Shown in pieces: positions 11,023 through 23,280 of a stretch of 64,000 nucleotides of DNA. Under the pieces are notes generated by a model that made no database searches, was not told the DNA's origin, and was given only the letters and a program-made list of their open reading frames with translations. Source of the stretch: Lathyrus oleraceus (lineage: Eukaryota; Streptophyta; Magnoliopsida; Fabales; Fabaceae); assembly GCF_024323335.1 (NCBI RefSeq), contig NC_066580.1, positions 259,391,332 to 259,455,331 on the forward strand. The letters are read 5' to 3'. The translations under genes and the position numbers were made by a program. Within the stretch, counting starts at the first letter, position 1. Every line of letters begins with the position of its first letter.

Positions 11023-14000
11023 ATTAAGACCCTAATTTTGACCCTAAGATCCGTCATGGCATCATATCATTTGCTCAATGCATTGCCTCAAGGATCATAG
11101 CATGTTTGGCTCATTAACCCTAGGGTTGGGACTTGTGTGTGTGGTTTGAGATCACCAAGCATGCTTGTATTGTATATTATTGCTTTTCTTATTTTGATTA
11201 CTAACCAAAAGCACAAAAATATGTCACTATCTCTTTTTGTTTTGAAGCTCAAGTGATCATGTGCTCCCATGCTCCTAAGAGGCTCCTAAGCTAAATGAAG
11301 TGGCTAAATGGAGATGAGAAAAGGCATGACAATGGTCCACAAAGCTCTTAATCATCATATATGTCTCCCAAGTGTCTCAATTTTCCAATTTTATCAAGAT
11401 AACCCAAAGGGCTTCAGGATTGTTTCCCAAGGAAACCCTAATTCAGTTGTGCTTTGACTGTGCCTTGCTCATGAAGCAACCTCAACCTATGATCAAATTT
11501 AATTAAGGGAAGTTATTTAATTCATTATTTTATGCGTATATGAGCCTATGTGAGGTTCCTCAGTCATTCATTCATCAAGATTTGAAGTTTGGCCTTGAGA
11601 AGTTGACCAGTCAAGTGATCTAACTAAACTGAGAATCACTGAGATACAACTTTTGATGTGTTTGTCAAATTAAGATGAACCCAACAGAAACAATGTTCTT
11701 AAGAACCATATGAACAACGTTCATGTTCATCAAAAATACATTTGAAACTTGGAAGGTCATCATTCATTTCAAAATATTATAGGTCATTTTGACTGAAACC
11801 CTAATTTTGGGTCAACTTTCCAAGGACCTAACTTCCTTAATTTTTATGATTTTGAGGTGAGACCAAATGAATTGGAAATATTAAGATGTCTAATTAAAAT
11901 TTTATATTGGACAAAATTTCGTAATCCTAAAATAAACACATGTGATAATACAAAACATTATAGGTCCCTTTGGACCTAAGTCATTGAATTTGAAAAATGC
12001 CCAACTTCAAGTGCCTATAAATTTCTCATGTAAAATCAAAATGATGCCAAATTTAAGTCTAAATTGATAATCTTAAAAATATATACAACTTTCATGTTGG
12101 AGGTTTTTCTATTTGAGGCTTGCATCATTGAAACAGAAGGGTTTGAAGATGCTTGCATTTGGTAAAAAATTTCAAAGGGGACCTAAACATGTTTTGTACC
12201 CAAAACATCACAGCCAGTTTTCATAAATTTCCAAACTCCAAATGAATTTTTCCCAACATGACTTTTGTTCCTTATTTCAAGGGCTTTCCAACCATTACTC
12301 ACATTAATTTTTTGGACTTTCCATGAGTGAGTTTCGAAGAGCTTCATGTGTATGTTCATTTTTGCATTTCACATCAATACTTCATGTGCAAGCTTATGCA
12401 GCCACTTGTGCATGTCTAATTCAATTACATATGAGTTCATCATGGATTTTCATTCATTCTTGGGCTTCACATGCGCCTGTACAGGCCCATGCATGGAGGA
12501 TCCAAATTTCATGCACACGAGCCAAGCATTGCCTTGCATCCATAGCAGCTATAAATAGAAGTGCAATCTCATTCAAATGGTAACCACAAGGAGATCTGAA
12601 GTGCTGCTGAATTGAAAACCAAACCCTCACCAAAGGAATTTTCAGTTTTCTATTTCATTTTCTTGCTTGAATTTCAACATCATTAGTTGATCTTCACAGC
12701 TCAATTCCTTAACCTTGCATCATCATCACACTTCCAGATCAAAATTGGATCAAGAGCTTGGACAATTCGTGTTATTTGAAGCTCCATTTCAGAGGTATAT
12801 CACCAAACTTTTTGATTCAGATCTTGAAATATGATGTGAATTCCTTTTGTTTGTGCTGTTTTCTTAAGTCCTCATGCATGAGACAGGCCAGTGGTGGTCT
12901 TAATTTTCCAAATCGTGCCATTTCAGTTCATGTACCATGATCTTCAAGCTCATGTTTCTCTCTAAATAGGAACTTTGAGGATGATCCATGGCTACAGGGG
13001 TGATGTACATCACCTCAGCTTCATTTTGATACCTTGCTTTTTCATTTTCATTGAGGTTTGATTTCCTTGGTGTGGTGGCTGGATCTGGTTAGATCGCCGG
13101 AGAAGATGGTGGTTTCCACCACCATCCCCACGTGGGAGCTTCATGGCCCTTGGATCTCACTGAAACGTTATAATCGTAGCCTTTCATGATGTTGACCTTT
13201 TTTAAATCATGGGGTAGCGCGCTTGACTTTGGTCTTTCGTGTGACCGCGTCTATGAATCACATGATCATTGCCACGTCAATTAATGAGATGATCAGAGGG
13301 CACTGGTTTTTTCTGATTTTCTGATTTTTGTTTTAATTTCATTTAACTCCTTTTATTTTCAAAAATTCATAAATATTTTATTTGAAGTCATAAAAATATG
13401 AGACCAATGCCAAAAAAAAATCTTGAAAAATCTAGTTTCATATTTTGATTTTTAATTATTTTTGTGACTTCATTTAATATTTTTGGTGAATTATTTGGTT
13501 TTTAATAGTTTTAATTCATTTTTTAATACTTTCTGATATTTGAAAAATCCAAAAATATTTTCCTAACACCTATGGATCATGATAAGTCAATGAAAAATAC
13601 TCTCATCAATTTCTTAATTGATTTGAGATTTATTTGAGATTTTAATTCATATTGTGTTATTTTTCAATGTTTTTAATTGTTTTTAAATAGTTTCTGATTT
13701 TAAAAATTGTTGAAATTTTTTGTCAAAGTTTGTTTGACCTTGTTAGACCTATGAGAATTTAATTGGACTTGTTGAAGTTGATTTGAATTGAATTTGAGGT
13801 TTGACCATATTTTGTGCATTTATTTTTTGCATTTATTTTTAATTCAAAAAATACCAAAAAAATATGTTTGACTTGTTGATTTGTAACCTTCATTTCTCTT
13901 CTGTTTAGCATTGGTTGATGATGATTTGATTCACATTTGATCATTTGTGTTTGATACTTTATTTCTCTTTCCATCCATTTCATCTTCATCCCATTTATTT

Positions 14001-15869
14001 TTATTTTTGGGCAATGAGTTAATATCTTATGGTTGGTCTTTACAAATGAGGGGTTTAACCTTCTTTGATCCAAATCAAACTCAACTTGATCCAAGATCAA
14101 GTGAGTTGCTTTGTGTCCAAGATAGGTTGCTTCTTGGTCAAGCAAAAAACCGAAAGTCCATACAAGGCCTTTCTCTTTTCTTTTGGCATGGCAAGTTTTA
14201 GGAGCTTGGCTTACTAGTCATGATCTCTAACTTGTGTTTATTTGTCTATAGTTTTATTGACCGACCTCAGATAGATGTGACTACTACATTACTCCACTTA
14301 CGATTGCTTAACATAGCGCTAAATTGTCTTATGACAAACTAACACAACCATACTAATTACTAACCTTAATTTGAGCATTTAATTTCTTGCAATTTACTTT
14401 AATGCAATTTACTTCTTGCTCATTTATTCATATTGCTTTTCATTTTGCTCACTTGAGCACATATTTTATGTTTATGCCATTTTCCTTTTGCTCATTTGAG
14501 CTCATTATTGTATATAAATATATTGTTGTTTTGTGTTGGTTTTGCTTTTGTTTTGTGTGAACTAAATGCAAAAAGGAGAAAGGACTTAGAATTAGGACAT
14601 ACATATGCTTAAAGAAGTTCAAGAGTGCTACACTCATGCCTTTAGAATGATAAATTTGTTGAAGAGCAACTAGGCCTCATGCCTTTAGAATGCTAAATTT
14701 CAAAGTTGACTTCAAAGGACTTCCTTTCCAAAACTTATTCTTTGTCCATTCCTCTTACTGTGTTGTGAACTTTTTGATGTTTGCTCTTGTGTGATAGGGA
14801 TTCCATCTTGAGATAGTAAGAAAGACCATTGTCAAATGGAGATCCTAGGAGCTTGAATCTAAAATTGTTTGATTGCTTGATTGTGTGCTAAGTCCAAAGG
14901 AAAGGAGCATCTTGAATCATCTCTATGATTTCAAGAAAAGGAACTCCAAGGATTTTATCTTCTCTCTTATCTTTGTGTGCTTTAGGACTAGCCCTTCTCT
15001 TCTTCTCCTCACTCTAACCCATACCAAAATCTTTTCTTGCAAACTTTGACATTGTTTTCAAACTAGAAACCTAGGCCTTATGCCTTTGACTTTTCAAAAT
15101 CTTTTCATCAATACTCATTGTGAATAAATCTTAATCCAACTTTGACTTCACTTTGTAAGTAAATCTAACTTGTAAATATAACTCACTTCAAGTTATTTTT
15201 GTGGTTCCAATGGCCACCTTTTGTTAAACCTTTTCATAAACATTAGTCATAGGTTTGAGTTATCATAGTGGTTGATGTAAACCTCACCTCATCCTTAGTG
15301 ATTGCATTATAAGTCTTCCATGCTTATTATAGGGTTAACCCCTTACTAGTATGTTGAAGCTCTCCTCACATGGTGGATTGTTGGCTTAGGTTGAGTTTTC
15401 TCCCTTTGATAACAAAAGACCTTAAGGCTTTTGATAATATCAATTCACCCATATTTGAGTTTTTTACCCCGAACTACGAGGTTTTGATCCTACCTTTGTG
15501 ATGGTACGTAGGCAATGGGTTCATCCATTCAAACAACAAAATTTGTAAATATAATCTATTCTCTTCTCATCCACCCAATCTTTTGCACATATTTTCACAA
15601 ATACCAACCTACAACACATATTTGAAAAAAGAGGTTCCCTTAGAGTACTAAGGATGTTTTGGGTGTGCAAAACCTTCCCATTTCATAACCAACCCCCTTA
15701 CCCAGATCTCTGACATTTTTATTAGTTTTTGATTTGATAAAACTTCTTACTTGGCTTTTGTTCGCTTTTTAGCCTTTCCTTTGGACAAATAAAAGTGCGG
15801 TGGTGACTCGAATTGTATGTTGACTTTTGGTTTAGTCAATAAGCCTAAGGGAACGAATACCCCGCTACA
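11023..15869 (+). mobile_element. 5' LTR of element B (4847 bp)
   Basis: Starts with AAGACCCTAATTTTG near 11026; the expected TG at the very start reads AT. It ends CCCGCTACA at 15869, seven bases before the PBS. TATA box at 12549. The first ~2.1 kb matches the truncated 3' LTR at 28252-30280. No coding frame in it is credible; the region 13300-13900 is very AT-rich. Conserved motifs shared with the other LTRs include GCCTGTACAGGCCCATGC upstream of the TATA box. Confidence 0.9.
12549..12558 (+). promoter_or_regulatory. TATA box, 5' LTR of B
   Basis: CTATAAATAG about 1.53 kb into the LTR; the same sequence stands at the same relative place in B's 3' LTR (29779) and D's 3' LTR (40571, minus strand). 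It would set the start of the genomic RNA. Confidence 0.65.
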
Positions 15870-15875
15870 GAAAAG

Positions 15876-15893
15876 TGGCGACTCTGCTGGGGA
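15876..15893 (+). other. Primer-binding site of B
   Basis: TGGCGACTCTGCTGGGGA, beginning 7 bases after the LTR end. The same site is at 54383-54400 (D, minus strand) and, slightly changed, 60461-60478 (E). It starts with TGG, the complement of a tRNA CCA tail. Ogre/Tat elements are known to use a tRNA-Arg primer; the tRNA itself was not checked here. Confidence 0.85.
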
Positions 15894-16789
15894 AAAAACT
15901 TCCTAGTGGGTTTAGCCTACTTTTTGCTTATGTGTGTTATATGTTTATATTTATTTGTGACATACTTTTGTGCAAATTTGGGATGACTGTATTGTTTGTA
16001 ATGTATGAATTGCTTGATATATTAATTGCTTGTATGCTTGGTGGTTTCTTGTGAGATGAGCTCTATACCCGAACTCGAGTGCACTTATGATAGGAGAATG
16101 GCATAGTCTTGTTGACTTGTGTGGAGTTATTCCTTAACAAGTTGACTTGCAAGCCCATTCACTTGGTGGAGGTCTTGTTGGGATCAATAATGTCACACGA
16201 GTAGTCGTGGTTAGGCATTACTCTTTCCAATATAAACCTTAGAAGCCAAGGACCTTAGATACCTATCCCATCTTGGCCTATTTTAAGATGTAATGCGAAG
16301 GTCGTTCAAGTGTAAGATTTGATACGATTGTTACGTGATACTACACTCGTAAGAGTCCCTCTTGAGAATATTTTTGGAATACGAGTAGTCGTTTTATCGA
16401 TAATATCTGAAAGATGAGATGATGACTATGGGAACCTCTTTAGAACATGATTGCCAGCTTTAACCATAGTACACTCCCATTGGGTGGTTCTTAACCGAGA
16501 CTCCATGCTCGTGAATTACAATAAACCCATGATTCGAGGTTGATCCGTTCTCGTATATCCTCAATATTAATGGAACTTGGGTGTTGATAAGGTGTAAACC
16601 ATAATCCACCAAAATGGATGATTGATATTGAGGATAACTTGAGCCATCCCGTGACCTTTGTGTGGTGTGACTTGCTTGATCCTTGAGTGTGATTGTTGCA
16701 TCCATGCATTCATGCATTCATTTGCATCCATATCATCAATAATGAAAATTTTCAAGGAACTTAAGAGGTCTATTTGCAAATTTTCAGAC
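15894..16789 (+). other. 5' UTR of element B
   Basis: About 0.9 kb without a coding frame, similar in order to the leaders of D (53537-54382) and E (60479-61333). A packaging signal would be expected here by family logic but none is recognisable. I see nothing else in it. Confidence 0.6.
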
Positions 16790-18241
16790 ATGGATAAGCA
16801 AAGAAGGAATACGAAGAAGTACAATTTCAGACAACCCGACTTGAAAGAGTTAAGGAGTTTGACATCTTATGTATTAGAGCCTTTGGAGTTCAAAGCTCGC
16901 CATGGGAAGTTCCTGTCTATTCTTTCTACCAAGGTGGATGAAGGTCTGATGAGTGTGTTGGGGTAGTTCTATGATCCTTTGTATTGGTGCTTCACTCTTC
17001 CGGATTTCCAGCTTTTGCCTACACTTGAGGAGTATGCCTATCATGTGGGTATACCTATCCTGGATCAGTTACCGTTCAGTGGCTTGGAGAGGGTTCCGTC
17101 TTCTCAACAGATTGTTGACATGCTTCATATAGATGTATCTGGTATTGTTGCTCATATGACTACCAAAGGTGGAATTCAAGGTCTCCCATCTGAATTTCTC
17201 ATTGCCCAAGCTACTTTGTTTGGGAAGGCCATGAGTGAGGACGCCTTTGAAGCCATATTTGTACTTCTTGTCTATGGGCTAGTGTTATTTCCCAACATCG
17301 ACAATTTTGTGGATGTGAACGCTATTAGGATTTTCTCTTCTCTTAATCCCGTTCTGAATCTGTTGAGTGACACTTATTTCTCTTTGCATATGAGGAATGC
17401 AAAGGGTGGTGGATCCATTGTGTGTTGTATGCCTCTGTTGTACAAGTGGTTTATTTCGCACTTGCCTCAGACACTCGCCTTCAAGGAGAACAAGGGATGT
17501 CTATGGTGGTCTGCGAGACTTATGTCTCTCACTAATGATGATATCTCTTGGTACAACCGTGTCTATGATGGCGTTCAGATTATTGATTCTTGTGGTGAGT
17601 TCTCCAATGTGCCTCTTCTTGGTACATGTGGTGGAATTAACTACAACCCTGCTTTGGCTCGCCGTTAGCTTGGGTTCCCCTTAAAGGATAAACCTAACAA
17701 CATTTTGTTGGAAGGTGTGTTCTTTCAAGAAGGTAAAAGATCCCCAGAACATGAAGGGTAGAATGGTCCGCGCCTGGCGCAATGTCCATAAGAAGGGAAA
17801 GAAGGAGCTTGGTCCAAAGAATTGCATTGCTTTGGAATCCTACACCGCTTGGGTGAGGAAGAGAGCTCTTGAGTACCGCATGCCATATGATTATCCGAAC
17901 CTACCCCTATGGTTATGGTTGGGCCTTTAACCCTTCCTAATCAAGGAGTAGAGGAGTTGAGAGATGAAGATCAGTCGCGTGCTTGGGTCCGTGAGCGTGA
18001 GGAACTTCTTCAGCAGCTCAAAGATAAGGATGCAATGATAGAATTTCAAGAGCATCAGGTTATTGATGAGCCTGATTATGTGGTTACTTCTTTCCTTCCT
18101 CACTCGTCTAGGTTTTGGAAGAGGAAGTATGATCGACTCGCCAAGGAGAAGGCCAATATGGAAGAAGCTTATGAGAGAGAGGTGAAGAGGCTTCGTGCAA
18201 CTTATCTTCCGAACTCGAGAGCTTTGGACGATTGTTTCTAG
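16790..18241 (+). pseudogene. ORF1 of element B, protein of unknown function, broken
   Basis: The extra ORF upstream of gag that marks Ogre elements. Start at ATG 16790 (MDKQRRNTKK), the same start as in D and E. The N-terminal half carries the conserved FYDPLYWCFTLPD block and LLPTLEEYAYHVGIPI near residues 60-90, which by eye resembles a plant-mobile-domain-like fold; the C-terminal part (from about 17950) is Glu/Lys/Gln-rich and likely coiled coil (REELLQQLKDKD). Broken by TAG at 16964 and TAG at 17666 (CAG in intact copies), an extra A near 17733 and a compensating shift near 17905. Ends at TAG 18239-18241, earlier than D's copy. Function not known. Confidence 0.85.
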
Positions 18242-18506
18242 GGCTCCACAGGATGTTCATTCTCCTTTTCTCTTGTATTGTATTTGGTTACCAAAACTAT
18301 ACTACTTCATTGGTGTAAAAATTTTCCCAAATATTATTGTTATGAGCATTCCACATATATGTCTTAAAAAATTAATGTTTTCAAATATTTGCAAATAGAT
18401 CTCTATAAAGTTCCTCAAAATAAAAACCAATCATATCCAGAAACATTGCATGCATCATATGCATAAGTAGGTTTTGTTCTGAGCTCTTGATCAATGGTCT
18501 AAATCT

Positions 18507-20537
18507 TTGCTCTTCATTTATTTTGAAGACAAGCTAACGCACCGGTATAATACCAGAGCTAATCATACAAGGATAATGGAGCACTTAGAGCAAGAGAATC
18601 GGGAATTGAAGGAAGAGATCGCTAGGCTGACTGCCATGATGGAGTTAGTTCTGGCCGCCCAGAGCCACGCTTCACCAACTCCTCCCGCGAGGATTGTCAT
18701 ATCTGAGGTAGAAACTTCTATTGTTCCTGCTGCAACAACCCACTTTGCTCCTACTATGCCAGCCGGGTTCCCTTGGGGAATGCCTGCTAATGTTGTGCTA
18801 GAGGGTTTTGCTCCTACTCTCGCTTCTTTGCCGGCATCTAGCCCGGTCCTATCTGTGCCACCTCCCATTGTGCACACCTTACCCCGTGTTGAAGACACCA
18901 TCTATCATTCCAAGCCATCTGAGGGCCTGGACGTTTATGAAAAGATGGACGAGATGAAACACCAATTCCTTGAGCTGCGCAAGGAACTGAAGACTTTGAG
19001 GGGTAAGGACCTCTTTGGTAAAAGTGCGGTTGAGTTGTGCCTAGTTCCCAACGTGAAGATCCCTGTTAAATTCAAAGTACCTGATTTTGAGAAATACAAG
19101 GGAAACACATGACCGCTCATCCATCTTGTTATGTATGCTTGCAAGATGTCAACATAGACTGATAGTGATCAACTACTGATCCACTACTTTCAGGATAGCG
19201 TGACTGGTGCTGGGCTCCGGTGGTATATGGGGCTGGAGAGTGCAAGCATCCTCTCTTTCAACGATCTAGGCGAGGCCTTCGTCAAGCAATATAAGTATAA
19301 TGTGGATATGGCTCCGGATAGGGACCAACTGAGGGAGATGTCACAGAATGACAAGGAAAGCTTCAAGGAGTACGCCCAGAGATGGCGAGAGCTAGAAGCT
19401 CAGATAGTGCCACCCCTAGAAGAGAAGGAGATGACAAAGATCTTCTTGAAGACTTTGAGCTCTTTCTATTATGAAAGAATGATTGCCAGTGCTCCCTCAG
19501 ACTTCACCGAAATGGTGAATATGGGGATGAGATTGGAAGAGGGGGTTCGTGAAGGACGTTTATCCAGAGATGATGGTTCCTCAGCAAAGAGGTATGGGAG
19601 CTTTTCTAAGAAGAAGGAGGGAGAGGCTCATGTTGTGTCCTCTCACATTAAAAGAAGACCCTCTGTAAGGAGGAAGGATGTGCGTTTTGCCGTCAACTAA
19701 CACCAAGTGGCTCATATAGCACCTGCTTTCCGAGAAGTTCATCATCAACAAGAACAACAACATCATCAACAACAACAGGCCCACCAGCCTCGCATCAACA
19801 ATAACACCAGTACCAGCAACTACGAGAGGAAGAGGGTAACTTTTGACCCAATTCCGATGACATATGGTGAGCTCTATCCTTATTTGATAGACATAAAACT
19901 TATCACTCCACGAGACCCTCCTGTTGTACCAACCAACCCTCAGTGGTGGTATAAGCCAGAGCTTCACTGTGTGTACCATTCTGGTGCTCCCGGACATGAC
20001 GTGGAGAATTGTTACTCGTTGAAGACCAAGGTGCAAGACCTTGTTAGAAGTGGGATATTGTTTTTCGAGGACGTAGGTCCTAATGTTAAGAATAACCCAT
20101 TGCCCGAGCATGGGAAAGCAGCTGTTAACATGGTCCAGGGTTGCCCTGGCAAATATAAAGTCCTTTATGTGAATGACATAAGGCAGTCTTTGGTCAAGAT
20201 GCATAAGTTGTTGTGTGAACACAACCATTACGAGCATGACCATGATAGGTGCCAGGTGTGCACTGTCAACGAGAGAGGATGCCGACAAGTAAGAAAGGAA
20301 ATCCAAGAGATGACTGATCAAGGGATGATTGAAATACTTCAAAATCGTAATGAGGATGAAGTCGATGTTATCTCCCCCGTATTTAGAATTCCTGATCTTG
20401 TTGTCGTCAAGTATGATGGCAGCAAGAAGAAGGTATCACCAGCTCTTGTGATCAAGCCAGTGGGCTCTGTCCCGTATGTATTTGACAAAGATGTTCCCTA
20501 TAGATACAACGCAATTATGTTGACGTCAGTGGTGTGA
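18507..20537 (+). pseudogene. gag: gag of element B, broken
   Basis: Capsid/nucleocapsid precursor. An N-terminal coiled coil (EHLEQENRELKEEI, near 18576) is followed by a Pro/Ala-rich linker, then the retrotransposon gag core (KFKVPDFEKYKGNT at about 19070 through KTLSSFYYERMIASAPSDF at about 19445-19505), a basic and Gln/His-rich stretch, and a zinc-knuckle variant C-x2-H-x5-H-x4-C at 19968-20012. In-frame stops: TGA 19110, TAG near 19155, TAA 19698. The ATG used by D and E (MSHW.. / MSYR..) is not preserved in B; the first in-frame ATG is 18576. A frameshift at about 20520 separates it from the protease frame. The region 18242-18506 before it is a short spacer with nothing recognisable. 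Confidence 0.85.
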
Positions 20538-21778
20538 CCCGTAGTGGTCGTGTTTTCTCGGCGCAGCCGAAACCCCATGAAGATGTCATGAAGAGAACTG
20601 TTGTTAATCCAGCTGGTCCTGTGGGGACTTCTTCTTCTAATAATTTTGTTCTTGTTGTTGACCCTGTTGCCGTAAAAAATAATAACACTCCTATCCTGGT
20701 TGGCCAGTCTGGCATTCTGAAAGAGGATGGTGATGAGATGCTAAGGCTCATCAAAAGGAGTGAATACAATGTTGTTGGTCAGCTGCTACAAACTCCATCA
20801 AAGATATCTGTCTTATCTTTATTGATGAATTCTAAGCCACACCGCGGAGTTTTGCAGAGGGTGTTAAACGTGGCATACGTGGACCACGATGTCACCATAG
20901 AACATTTTGATAGCATTGTTGCAAATATAACCGCTTGTAACAACTTGAGCTTCTGTGATACTGATCTTCCCGAGGAGGGAAAAGACCATAATTTGGCTTT
21001 ACACATTTCAATGAACTGCAAGGATGATACCTTGTCCAATGTGTTGGTGGACACAGGATCATCACTTAATGTGTTGCCAAAATCCACTCTTGCTAGACTT
21101 TCATACCAGGGGCCTCCCATGAGGCAGAGTGGAGTGGTTATGAAGGAGTTTGATGGATCGTGGAAAACTGTGATCCGCGAATTGGAACTCCCGATCAAGA
21201 TTGGACCTAGTGATTTCCAGATCACTTTCAAGGTCATGGATATTCATTTGTCTTACAGTTGTTTACTTGGCAGACCATGGATTCACGAGGCATGCGCCAT
21301 GACATCCACCCTACACCAAAAGTTGAAGTTCGTGAAGAACAAGAAGTTGGTGGTGATAGGGGGAGAGAAGGCTCTCTTGGTTAGCCATTTATCTTCCTTT
21401 TCCTATATTGATGCCGAGGATGAGGTTGGGACTCCGTTCCAAGCCTTGTCTATTGCTGAGCCTTCAAGGAAAGGACTTTCTTCATTTGTCTCCTATAACG
21501 ATGCGAAGTTGGCCATTGAGCATGGCGCAACTACTGGTTTGGGTCAAATGGTAAAGTTGGAAGATAACAAGTCCCGAGCTGGCATAGGGTATTCTTCAAG
21601 TGTTTCCAATGAGCGTGGGATGTTCCAGAGTGGAGGTTTTATCCACACTGTTGAAGATCAGGAAGCTGCTGCCATTGTTGAAGATGATGAAGAGGAAGAC
21701 CTAGGCAACTTTGTAATACTTGGCAGAATCTGCAATAATTGGGTCGCTGTTGATGTTCCAACAGTTATCCATAAGTAA
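20534..21778 (+). pseudogene. pro: Protease region of element B
   Basis: Retroviral-type aspartic protease: VLVDTGSSLNVLPKS with the active-site DTG at 21050-21058, followed by the strand motif YSCLLGRPWIHEA near 21255 typical of the family. The frame itself is open from SGRVF to VIHK at 21778, but it is out of frame with gag because of an indel near 20520 that also removed some 18 codons present in D, and it has no ATG of its own (the first codon of the open stretch is GTG). The acidic C-terminal tail (EDDEEEDLGNF) lies just before the intron donor. Confidence 0.8.
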
Positions 21779-22053
21779 ATGTAATATGTTCATTTTGTTT
21801 TAAAACCCTTCTCCCATGCCGAAAGGAGAAGTGAAGACATTGTTGGTATAATTTGATTAATATAATGATATTCATTCAATAATCACATGTTAAATGTTTG
21901 TTTTTTCAAATTATTTTTCCTTTTTCCTTTTTGCATGAAATTGGTGATCACCATAGAACCCTAAAATGAGAATAAAATCAATCTTTTCATCTGTATAATG
22001 ATTTTCCATGTTTGAATTTTGAAATCTCTTTTATACTCAAAATCATTATGCAG
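21775..22053 (+). other. Intron between protease and RT (element B)
   Basis: Donor ATAA/GTAAAT with GT at 21775; acceptor TTATGCAG with AG at 22052-22053; 279 bp. Removing it joins the protease frame to LIKPIEHNDPT.. of the RT exon. An intron at this place is a known Ogre trait. D has the equivalent at 48508-48250. In B a second acceptor copy is present at 22782-22783 because of a tandem duplication. Confidence 0.7.
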
Positions 22054-23280
22054 GTTGATCAAACCCATCGAACATAATGATCCAACATCATCTCCCAACT
22101 TTGAGTTCCCTGTATTCGAGGCCGAAGAAGATGGTGTTGAAGAGATTCTTAATGATTTTACCCGTCTGCTTGAGCACGAAGAGAAGATCATTCAGCCGCA
22201 CTTGAGAATCTGGAAACAGTCAACTTGGGGTCTAAAGATTGCATTCGTGAAGTAAAGATTGGGGCACTCCTTGAAGAATCTGTTAAGAAGGGGTTGATTG
22301 AGTTTCTACGAGAATATGTCGATGTCTTTTCCTGGTCGTACGAAGACATGCCTGGTCTAGATACTGATATCGTGTAACATTTCTTGCCATTGAAGCCTAA
22401 GTGTGTGCCTGTAAAGCAGAAGCTCAGAAGAACTCATCCTGATATGGCAGTGAAGATTAAAGAAGAAGTTCAGAAGCAAATTGATACGGGGTTTCTGGTG
22501 ACTTCTACATATCCTCAATGTGTGGGCCAATATTGTGCATGTGCCTAAGAAAGATGCCAAAAGGAGGAGTGATGACATTGTCGACGCATAAACGCAATGA
22601 TATTTTCATTCAATAGATTCATGTTAAATGTTTGTTTTTCCAATTATTTTCCCTTTTCGCTTTTTGCATGAAATTGGTGATCACATAAAACCTAAAAATA
22701 GAATAAAATCAATCTTTTCATCTGCATTTTGATTCGCCTTGTTTGAAATTTTAAAGCTTTCCATATCCAAAATCATTACGCAGGTTAATCAAACCCATTG
22801 AACATAATGATCCAACACCATCTCCCAACTTTGAATTCCCTGTATTTGAGGCGGAAGAAGATGATGTTGAAGAGATTCCTGACGAGATTACCCGTCTACT
22901 TGAGTATGAAGAGAAGATCATTCAGCCGCATCTTGAGAATCTAGAAATAGTCAACTTGGGGTCTGAGGATTGTGCGCGAGAAGTGAAGATTGGGGCTCTC
23001 CTGGAAGAGTCTGTTAAGAAGGGGTTGATTAAATTGCTACGAGAATACGTCGATGTCTTTGCTTGGTCATATGAAGACATGCCTGGTCTAGATACAGATA
23101 TTATGCAACATTTCCTACCTTTGAAACCTGAGTGCGTGCCCGTGAAGCAGAAGCTCAGAAGAACTCATCTTAATATGGCAGTAAAGATCAAAGAGGAAGT
23201 TCATAAGCAAATTGATGTAGGGTTTCTGGTGACTTCTACATATCCTCAATGGGTGGCCAATATTGTGCCCGTGCCTAAGA
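21820..23280 (+). repeat. 730-bp tandem duplication across the intron acceptor and RT start
   Basis: 21820-22555 and 22560-23280 are two diverged copies with an offset of 730 bases (acceptor AG at 22052 and 22782). Each holds the T-rich intron end, the acceptor and the first ~165 codons of the RT exon. The first copy is dead (TAA at 22375, an indel near 22520 and loss of the end); the second continues into the long pol frame. Confidence 0.85.

Noticed and set aside
12346..12558. 70-codon open frame repeated at 29576-29788
   Set aside because: It lies just upstream of the TATA box in both LTRs of B; the similarity is simply that of the two LTRs, and the frame spans promoter DNA.
19581..20342. 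Long open frame (253 codons) on the minus strand
   Set aside because: Antisense shadow of gag; no known domain, and the sense strand carries the clear zinc-knuckle region.
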